A stretch of DNA of 64,000 bases, from positions 9,147,501 to 9,211,500 of the forward strand of contig CM045751.1 in assembly GCA_024760905.1 (NCBI GenBank). The letters run 5' to 3'. Origin of the DNA: Plotosus lineatus. Its lineage: Eukaryota; Chordata; Actinopteri; Siluriformes; Plotosidae. Within the stretch, counting starts at the first letter, position 1. Every line of letters begins with the position of its first letter. The notes under the pieces are model-generated. The model searched no databases. It had not been told where the DNA came from and worked only from the letters and a program-made list of their open reading frames with translations. Both the position numbers and the translations under genes were made by a program. Positions 56,304-64,000 of this stretch are shown here, piece after piece.

Positions 56304-57403
56304 CTCTTCTTTCTTCTTTTCCTTTCGGCTTTTCCCTTCAGGGGTCGCCACAGCAAATGATCTGCCTCCATCTCTCCCTATCCTCTGCATCTTCTACTCT
56401 TACTCCAACGACCTTCATGTCCGCCTTCACCGCATCCATAAATCTTCTCTTTGGTCTTCCTCTGGGCCTTTGCCTGGTAGTTCCAACCTCAGCATCCTAC
56501 GACCAATATACTCACTATCCCTCCTCTGTACATGTCCAAACCATCTCAATCTAGCCTCTCTGACTTTGTCTCCAAAACATCTTACATGTGCTGTCCCTCT
56601 GATGTACTCATTTCTGATCCTATCCATCCTCGTTACTCCCAAAGAGAACCTCAACATTTTCATCTCTGCTACCTCCAACTCTGACTCCTGTCTTTTCCCC
56701 AGGGCCACTGTCTCTAAACCATACAACATTGCTGGCCTCATCACCGTCTTGTACACTTTTCCCTTCATTCTTGCCGATACTCTCCTATCACACATCACAC
56801 CGGACACTTTTCTCCATCCATTCCAACCTGCCTGCACACGCTTCTTCACCTCTTTTCCACACTCTCCATTGCTCTGGATTGTTGAGCCTAAGTACTTAAA
56901 ATCCTCCACCTTCTTTATCCCTGCCCCCTGTAACCTCAAAGTTCCTCTTGGGTCCTTGTCATTCACACACATGTATTCTGTCTTACTAAGACTAACCTTC
57001 AATCCCCTCCTTTCCAGGGCATACCTCCACCTCTCTAGATTTTCCTCCACTTGGTCTCTGCTCTCACTACAGATCACTATGTCATCTGCAAACATCATAG
57101 TCCATGGAGATTCTTGTCTAACCTCGTCTGTTAGCCTGTCCATCACCATAGCAAACAAGAAGGGGCTTAGAGCTGACCCTTGATGCAGTCCCACCTCCAC
57201 CTTGAACTCTTCTGTCACACCGACAGCACACCTCACCACTGTCTTACAGCTATCATACATGTCCTGCACCACTCTAACATACTTCTCTGTCACTCCAGAC
57301 TTCCTCATACAATACCACAGTTCTTCTCTCGGCACCCTGTCATATGCTTTCTCCAGATCCACAAAGGCACAATGCAGCTCCTTCTGACCTTCTCTGTACT
57401 TCT
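56304..57403 (-). mobile_element. RTE-like LINE, 5'-truncated (1.1 kb)
   Basis: Longest copy of this LINE here. It is flanked by the 9-bp duplication CATCAGTGT (56295-56303 and 57404-57412). The 3' end is at the left (CTTCTTTTCCTTTCGGC). Carries the reverse-transcriptase fragment described separately. Confidence 0.92.
56427..57362 (-). pseudogene. RTE-like reverse transcriptase, C-terminal part
   Basis: A 311-codon open stretch. It starts inside RT motif A (MDLEKAYDRVPREELWYCMR) and has the QG box (GLHQGSALSPFLF), motif C FADDIVICSES, and the thumb/C-terminal region ending RRMLRLELPGK. Compared with the copy at 51891-52343 it has lost one T near 56469, shifting the last about 40 residues out of frame (GPEEDQREDLWMR replaces RPRGRPKRRFMD). 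The endonuclease and the N-terminal RT are missing. Clade assignment to RTE (Expander-like) is by resemblance. Confidence 0.85.
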
Positions 57404-57629
57404 CATCAGTGTGTGTGTGTTTATATTTTATTTACATCTTATGCATTATTTTTGAATGTTTAATTGTTATTATAAGCATTTATAGCATTGAATATGTATT
57501 TATTGATATTATATACACATATACGTATACGTCAGTCAGGGGGGGGGGTTGATCCTACTTCATGGAAATCGCCGGTCGCGAGGGTCTCAGTCCTCATTAA
57601 CTGCGGAAAGTGAGGGATCCCTGTATTTT

Positions 57630-58160
57630 ATTTATATATGAGACTATTTATATGAGATGTATTTTTTTATTTTATCTTTTAATCCATAAAACAAAAAAGC
57701 AATATCTATATATATATATATACACACATAAGCAAATTCCTAATTAAATTAAAAAATTACTTTAAGCTGCAGCTACAGCTTTATGTCTGTTACAAGCACA
57801 TACACTAGAGACTCTCTTTACAGGAAGTTTCGCCAAATCAACAAATTCACAGACTCCTAAACTCCATTCCACTCAAAGAATCCACAAAATTCCCTCATAT
57901 TGTGAGTGGAAAAGATACTGAATTAGAACAGGTTCAGTAATACCTTTCTTTGATTTGAAATATGCTGCACTATTTTCAGAATTGATGTTGCGGCACATTA
58001 ATCTACACCTTTTGACCAACAGAGTCAAACCTTATACAGTGCAGTGGAATAAGAGTATTGTATCTACAGCATTATTACAAAACTCAAAACATCATCAAAA
58101 ATCAATTATTATTATTGTTGTTGTTATTGTGGTGGTTGTAAAACTATATTACTAACAATT
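57630..58160. other. VAT1L intron, nothing recognised
   Basis: A (TA)n(CA)n scrap at about 57705-57730; otherwise unassigned. Confidence 0.45.
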
Positions 58161-58163
58161 AAG

Positions 58164-58498
58164 CCAGTGGTGGCCTGGTGGTAAGGGTGCTGGATCACTA
58201 ATCCTAATGTTGGGGGTTCAATCCCCACTCTCAACGGGTTGTCACTGTCCCCTCAGTGCAGCTAACTGAGCTATCAAAGGCCGGCCATGTCTCTCACTGT
58301 CTATGGTGTGAGGTTCATGTAAAGGAACCATTGCTGACTTTCGACAAGAGTAGCTGCAAAGCCGTCGGCGTGTTTCCGCCCAACGATGGCCTGGCGAGCT
58401 GTCCAGGGTGTACTCTGCCCTCATCCAGAGTCGGCTGGGATGGGTGCCAACCTCCCCGCAACCCTAATTAGGATTAAGCGGTTACAGAAAATGAATGA
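58164..58498 (+). mobile_element. SINE-A, full length (335 bp)
   Basis: CCAGTGGTGGCCTGGTGGTA head, B-box GGGGGTTCAATCCCC, body GGCCGGCCATGTCTCTCACT, tail ACCCTAATTAGGATTAAGCG then GTTACAGAAAATGAATGA. Confidence 0.93.
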
Positions 58499-58499
58499 G

Positions 58500-59139
58500 C
58501 CAGGGGTCAAAAGTAAGTATTTTATAATATGATTGCGCATGTAGATCCCTCAGCCATCAATTTTATGCAAGAAAACAGTGAGAATATAAACAACGTAAAA
58601 CCAGTTAAAGAGAAAACAATCCAAGATTGATGATGTCATTTAATCTTTTTGTTAAATGCATTTATTTATTCTATATAAATCTAAATATGATCTATTTATT
58701 TATACTTAATTTGGAGGACTGGTGATAACTGGATGGGTCCTAAAAACAAGACTTGGTGCATCTCTTGAGCTAGCATGCTAACACTATCTGGCTTGTCCCA
58801 AACATAAGAACAAAATACACAGATTAGATAAAATACACCCAGGAGAATGATTGGGTCAATAAGGAAAAAGAAGATTCTTCTGTTTGTAATATAAATTCAC
58901 ATCTGAGAAAAAGGTTGATGTTTCCAACCGCTTTATCTTGTTTTCAGTTTACTTGTTGTCACTGTGCACTTAGCTAGCTCAATTATTAGCCAGATTATTC
59001 TCGGTGTCCGTATTTCCCAGTTGCCTAGTACCAGTGTTCCCCTTCTTCCAGTAGAGTAAGTGGTGGGTCTTTTGAATTCACGAAACATTACAAGAGCTGA
59101 CGAAGGTCATTTACATAGATGTGCATGTAAGTATTGAAT

Positions 59140-59140
<1 letters not shown>
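58500..59140. other. VAT1L intron, nothing recognised
   Basis: No element seen. Confidence 0.45.
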
Positions 59141-59141
<1 letters not shown>

Positions 59142-59192
<51 letters not shown>

Positions 59193-59345
59193 GGCCTTGT
59201 GATTGCCTGGGCAGCTGTTGTGTAGTGTGGGGAACAGATAGCATCTCACCTTCACCTGGAGTTGGCTGGGATTAATTTTCAGCCTCACTGCGACCATGAA
59301 AAAGTTTTTTAAGTGGTTCGGGAAATGAAATGAATTTAAAAAAGA
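59142..59345 (+). repeat. (GT)24 microsatellite and SINE-tail scrap
   Basis: GT repeats to about 59190, followed by a decayed A/C-type tail (TCACCTGGAGTTGGCTGGGA, TTTAAGTGGTTCGGGAAATG). Confidence 0.7.
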
Positions 59346-59366
59346 CATTCATCCTTGCCCCCTAAT

Positions 59367-59508
59367 GGGGGCAGTGATGGCCTATTGGTAAAGGTGCTGG
59401 ATCACTGGTCCTAAGGTTGGGGGTTCAAGACCCACTCACCACAGGTTGTCACTGTCCCCACCAGTGCAGCTGGTGACCCTAATTAGGATTAAGCGGTTAC
59501 AGAAAATG
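59367..59508 (+). mobile_element. SINE-A with internal deletion
   Basis: Head and start of body run directly into GACCCTAATTAGGATTAAGC plus GGTTACAGAAAAT. About 190 bp of the body is missing, from CAGTGCAGCT to the tail. Confidence 0.88.
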
Positions 59509-59509
59509 C

Positions 59510-60800
59510 TGATGAACATTCATCCTTACCATATAACGACTATCAAGCAGGCAGGGCAAAGGTCTGGTGACCTTCCTCCGAAGCCGACCACATATTTTCA
59601 AGCCGCTATTCATGCTTTGTCGGAGGCAGCGTAACACACTCTTGCCTCCTTTGTATACATGAGCACACAGAACTCCCATAATTGGCGAGTGACCCTAATA
59701 AGTTACTGGAATGAGAGTATATACCATCCTTCCCTCTGAGTTCCTATAAAAACACAGTTTTATTTCCAAATTCCTTTGTCGGTGTAATTAGACAGACTAC
59801 CCCAGGATGGTTCACTGACGAGTCAGTGTTATTTTTGTTATCCTTCTCTAATCTTTCTCCCATGCACATACCTTGTTCCTACGGTAATAACTAAAATAAA
59901 AGTTACCAGAAGGACATTTTTAATTAAAAGATACACGAAGCTTATACTGTATTGAATTGAAAATATGTGTTAATAAAAATTATCAAGATCATTACAGGTA
60001 AACGATTGAGCTTGGATTTAACGCCGCTCTTCCAGTAACCAAGAAACTGTTTCCAGCAAATCTATTTTCAAACCTGAGGAATGTAGAGACTGTACATTAA
60101 CATGTTTCCTGCTGAGAAGTACCAGCCACTACCAGGCTTTCCAACAGCTTGCGGGATCATTAACTTTTTACAAGACATCATCACAGACTATCTTCAAGTT
60201 CTTCTTGGCTGATTTTCAATGAGCTGCACAGTCACTGGAATAACCTAACAGAGCCGGTGGCAACATTCTCATTGAATGGAAAAGCAAATTTATACTGAGA
60301 ATCTTTCTGATTAAAGACTTGACAAAAATGATTCAAAAAAAAAAAAACATTTAATCACAGTCTGTATGGTTAGCCCAGTTTTGGCTAAGATAGGACCATG
60401 AACAAGAAGCAATTCAGCAAACAAGTGAGTGGGTATTTTAATTAAATAAATTGTATTAAATAGTATTAAATAAATATTATTACTAAATACCATTAAATAG
60501 TATTCAATAAAAGTCATAGATATATTTGTTTCCTGAGTCCAGTCAACATCCCCAAGAGCAATGACCCCAAGAGCTATGTTGGCTGGAGCTCAGGCTCCTG
60601 GTAGGGCCACCTATGCCAAACAGGTCGACGGGTAGAAGCCAGACAAAGAGCGGTCCACTGGTCCTCCAGGTTGGGGGTTGGGCACAAGGGCTAACAACCC
60701 TGTCCCCCTGTCCCCCTGTCCCCCCCCCAAAAAAAAAAAAAAGTCAAGTCAGTCAGTCTAGCTATTATTAACCTGCAAGCAGCAAGTGATACTGATACCT
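59510..60800. other. VAT1L intron, nothing recognised
   Basis: Single-copy-looking, AT-rich DNA; no exon or element recognised. Confidence 0.45.
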
Positions 60801-60802
60801 GC

Positions 60803-61108
60803 GGCAGCATGGTGGCGTAGTGGTTAGCACATCAACCTCACAGCAAGAAGGTCCTGGATTTGATTCCCAACTCAGGTTTTTCTGTGTGGAGTTTGCATGT
60901 TCTCCCTGTGCTTGCATGGGGTTCCTCCCATAGTCCAAAAATATGCACAGTAGGTTAACTGGCTGTTCCAAATCACCCCTAGGTGTGAATCTGAGTATGA
61001 ATGTGTGAGTGATGGCCTGGACGTCCAGGGTGTACCCCGCCCTCACCCAGAGTCGGCTGAGAGGGACACCAGCCTCCCTGCAACCCTAATTAGGATTAAA
61101 TGGTTCAA
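60803..61108 (+). mobile_element. SINE-C copy
   Basis: GGCAGCATGGTGGCGTAGTG head, CAGCAAGAAGGTCCTGG, TGTGTGGAGTTTGCATGTTC, tail ACCCTAATTAGGATTAAATG. Confidence 0.9.
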
Positions 61109-61824
61109 AAAATGAAAGCATTTTCCTAAAATTTTTGTCTCTGGATACGAAACAAATTCAGGTTATGAAAGCGCCAATGCGCCATTCAAACATTAAGACG
61201 CGCCATTCAAACATTCAAGTGTGCCATTCAAACATTAAATCGTGCCATTCAAACAGTGCACGAGCTGCTCTCCCATCAATGACGTTCAAACATCTCGCCC
61301 TGCTGGCCTCCCATTGGCTAGGAGGGATGACGCAGCTCACTCTTATTGGCTATCTCCCAACATCCCGCCTTGCTGGACTCCCATTGGCTAGGAGGGATGA
61401 CGCAGCTCCCTCCCATTGACTATTATGGAGCTGCATCACACCATGATGCTTTTCGTGTAAAGGACAGAGTTACTGTTGTTTCATGCTTTATTTAAGGTTG
61501 TAAAATTATAACTCTGCTAAGAAGACATGATCAACACACACACACACACACACACGCGCGTGTGATTTCCGGTGCAAGAAGAAACAGGCTTCGCTGATAT
61601 CACAAAGGAATATGGCCAAACCTGTTTACCATTGGTAGGATTTTGAAGCAGAAGGAGGTCTTAAAAGGTATGCTTTTATAATTTTTAAAGGGTTTAGGGT
61701 GTAGTATTGGGGGCCTTGGAACGAATCACACGTGTTACATGTAAAACGCAGTTCAATTTACGAATAATGCAGGTTACGAAAAAGGCTCTGGAACGGATTA
61801 ATTTCGTAAAGTGAGGTACCACTG
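61109..61824 (+). mobile_element. Tigger-like element T3, left end replaced by SINE-C
   Basis: Interior and right end of T3 (GTGAGGTACCACTG, then TA), beginning abruptly after the SINE-C tail. Contains four about 21-bp CCATTCAAACATT units (61185-61255), two 70-bp CCAAT/GC units and a (CA)n tract near 61536. Confidence 0.85.
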
Positions 61825-61825
61825 T

Positions 61826-62600
61826 ACTGAAATCATTCAAAATATTCATGAAAAATATTTTCTCGTCTCTGATTGGTGGCCAGCCATCAGCAGATTCTTG
61901 GTATTCGTGTACAAGCCAATTCATCAAACACAGACATCAGAATAAGTTGAACAATTATGCCACAAGAACACAAATAATCCAATTATCCTTCTCGTAGATA
62001 TGATTAAATAGATAGGCTACACCCCACGGCAGACTGGAAGTACTGTTGCCCTGAACTGTAAACTTCATTTAATTTTCTCAATCTTTATGCAGCTGTAAGC
62101 TTAGAGATAGAGGATAACAACAGCATAAATACTGAAAAAATTAAATAAAGACTCAAGCTCAGGGCCAGGTTGCTTCAGACATTACAGGGCCGTAAGCCAA
62201 TCGGTGTAGCTGATCTTATGATAACCATGTTTCCCCTGTCCCCTTTGTCCCAGAAAAGCCCAGAAATAAAATGTCTGTGAGTCTTCAGGGCTTCCTGTTC
62301 ATTACACAGAGGTGATGATTTCATATTTGCTTCTAAAAGGTTTAATTCTTGAAAAAATAAAAAACAGGTTCTTGCTCTCAAATGCAATTTCATGTTTTGT
62401 TTTTTCTGTGTCTATAATGAATGAAATTGTATAACTTGTATAGCACGGTAATCTCATCGAGCTCCCTGATGCTAAATGGCTAGTTATCAAGCAAGACTGT
62501 AACATGACTGTCTGTTTTAAAAATAGTTTTGTATGAACAATAAAACAATTAAAAAGTTGTACTTTCATATATGATATGGAGAATTGTTCAGTTGTGAAAA
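61826..62600. other. VAT1L intron, nothing recognised
   Basis: No element seen. Confidence 0.45.
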
Positions 62601-62603
62601 AAA

Positions 62604-63087
62604 TAGTGATCCCTCACTACTTCGTGCTTCAGTTTCTGCGGATACAGTACATCACCTGTTTTTCAAAAATATTCATCGAAAATTAAAAAAATAAGGAAAT
62701 TAAAGAAAAATAGGCAAAAGGTTAAAGGACATGCCGCAAAACAAGGCCAATTATGCAAAAAAAAAAAAAAAAAGAAAACAACAACCCCAAAACAAACAAA
62801 CAAAAAAACGCAAAACCCCCCAACAAAACTTCTTACATTTTTATGCGAGGTGCGTACCTGTGTGCATCTGTATATGTGTATTTATATTTTATTTAGATCT
62901 TATGCATTATTTTTGAATGATAAATTGTTATTATAAGCATTTATAGCATTGAATATGTATTTATTGATATTATTTACACACATAAATGTACGTATATGTC
63001 AGTCAGGGGGGTCGATCCTACTTCATGGAAATTGGTGGTCGCAGGGAGTCTCGGTCCCTATTAACCGCGGAAAGTGAGGGATCCCTG
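62604..63087 (+). mobile_element. Tigger-type MITE T1, complete (484 bp)
   Basis: Left end TAGTGATCCCTCACTACTTC (first base changed), right end AAAGTGAGGGATCCCTG then TA. T1 interior throughout. Confidence 0.9.
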
Positions 63088-63089
63088 TA

Positions 63090-64000
63090 TTAAACCCTGT
63101 TTTTTTTTGTTTGTTTTTTTAAGTCGACTCTTATGGGTGAAATGATCTGAGTCACTCATTATTTGGGCATGTGCTGATTTAGTTTTAACCATCAGAATTT
63201 GAATGGTTTTTGAAACATTGATATTCCAGAGAGAGCCTACTATGATGCATAAAGATAAACATTTTTGCCCCGGAGTAAAGCCATATTTATTCTAGCCTGT
63301 TCATGCTACAGGGAATGAAGGTGGTGATGACTCATATGTTGAGGTCAAAGTTTCTCCTACAAGCATCTGGTTGTTTTTCCCTCCTAGTTACAGTGATTCG
63401 ATCAAAAACCAAAGACCATCATGCAGAAAATAACAAAAGGCTTTGAGCTATCAATATAAAATCAGCTTTTCAGAAGTGCTTGTTTTTTTTAATTGCTATT
63501 GGCAGTTAACTTTGGCTGATAAATATATCTTTTCAACAGTTCATTTAAATTTCAACTGGCATCATATTGCAAACATCATTCACCCAGAACAATGGAAAAT
63601 CAAATTACGATTATTTTAAACATTGTATATTTACGAATCAAACTTTTGTTAAATTAATGACTAAAAATAATAAAAAATAAAAATCACCGAAGAAAGTCCC
63701 CAGAACCTTGGATTAAGATTCTCAAAAGTATTCTTACAGTTAATAGTGGAGTGCATGAGCAAAGCACAATAAACACGATAACATCATTTTGGTGGTTGTC
63801 CCATGTCCAAGCCACAGGAAAACCAAAAAGGCTTCAGTATCACTGATTTGAGGCTAATTGGCTGTTGTGTATCATGATGTTGGAGGAAAATCTGATTTAT
63901 TCTTCATAATGAAACTAAAATCTAAAAAATAGAGGCTCATACACCACCACTCAGACTTGCACAGAAAAAACCCACACACGCCGACTCAGTGAGCAGACAA
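63090..64000. other. VAT1L intron, nothing recognised
   Basis: No exon, SINE or TIR element recognised to the window end. Confidence 0.45.

Larger units (their letters stand above)
56104..57623 (+). mobile_element. Tigger-type MITE T1 split by an RTE-like LINE
   Basis: Left end CAGTGATCCCTCACTATTTC (56104) and right end AAAGTGAGGGATCCCTG (57623), both with TA. The two parts (56104-56303, 57404-57623) make a copy close to the usual size once the LINE is removed. Confidence 0.9.

Noticed and set aside
56284..57183. A 299-codon plus-strand open frame
   Set aside because: Antisense shadow of the RTE-like reverse transcriptase on the minus strand.
59100..64000. Upstream VAT1L exons
   Set aside because: I looked for the expected preceding segment (ending SLWALEE) on the minus strand and did not find it in the window.

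Overview
The window is vertebrate nuclear DNA, most likely from a ray-finned (teleost) fish. It has split genes with GT-AG introns, orthologues of known vertebrate proteins, small introns packed with fish-type SINEs, RTE-like LINEs and hAT/Tigger DNA transposons, and many long (TA)n and (CA)n tracts. I saw no bacterial genes, operons, CRISPR arrays, rRNA or viral genes.

Three protein genes lie in tandem, all on the minus strand. (1) USP47, a ubiquitin-specific protease: the first nine coding exons (23188 down to 522, 346 codons in one continuous frame) carry the N-terminus, the catalytic-Cys box and the first zinc-ribbon CxxC. The rest lies beyond base 1. A CpG-rich promoter with a palindromic CRE lies around 23400-23520. 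(2) CLEC3A, a secreted C-type lectin, complete in three exons (37163 down to 27051, about 193 residues), with a TATA box. (3) VAT1L: only the last two coding exons (51212-51129 and 49653-49555). Everything from 51213 to 64000 appears to be one VAT1L intron. CLEC3A-VAT1L adjacency is conserved with human 16q; USP47 next to them is not the human arrangement (11p).

Most of the remaining sequence is transposon-derived. Four tRNA-headed SINE families recur, called SINE-A to SINE-D here. A and B share head and body but have different 3' tails. B's tail matches the 3' end of the RTE-like LINE fragments in the window. C shares A's tail but has another head. Tigger/pogo-type elements with TA duplications form four families, and hAT elements with 8-bp duplications are also present. 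Several insertions are nested with readable target-site duplications, giving a relative chronology.

The most interesting signal is at 43.1-43.8 kb, with a second site at 54.4-54.7 kb. Units of about 220-237 bp each contain a 55-nt motif that meets the type-I hammerhead ribozyme consensus: CTGANGA, a stem II, GAAA, a 2-bp stem III, a GUA cleavage site and a closing stem I. Five full copies are present in both orientations, in tandem and head-to-head. This resembles animal retrozymes or Penelope-type terminal repeats and would yield self-cleaving, possibly circular RNAs.
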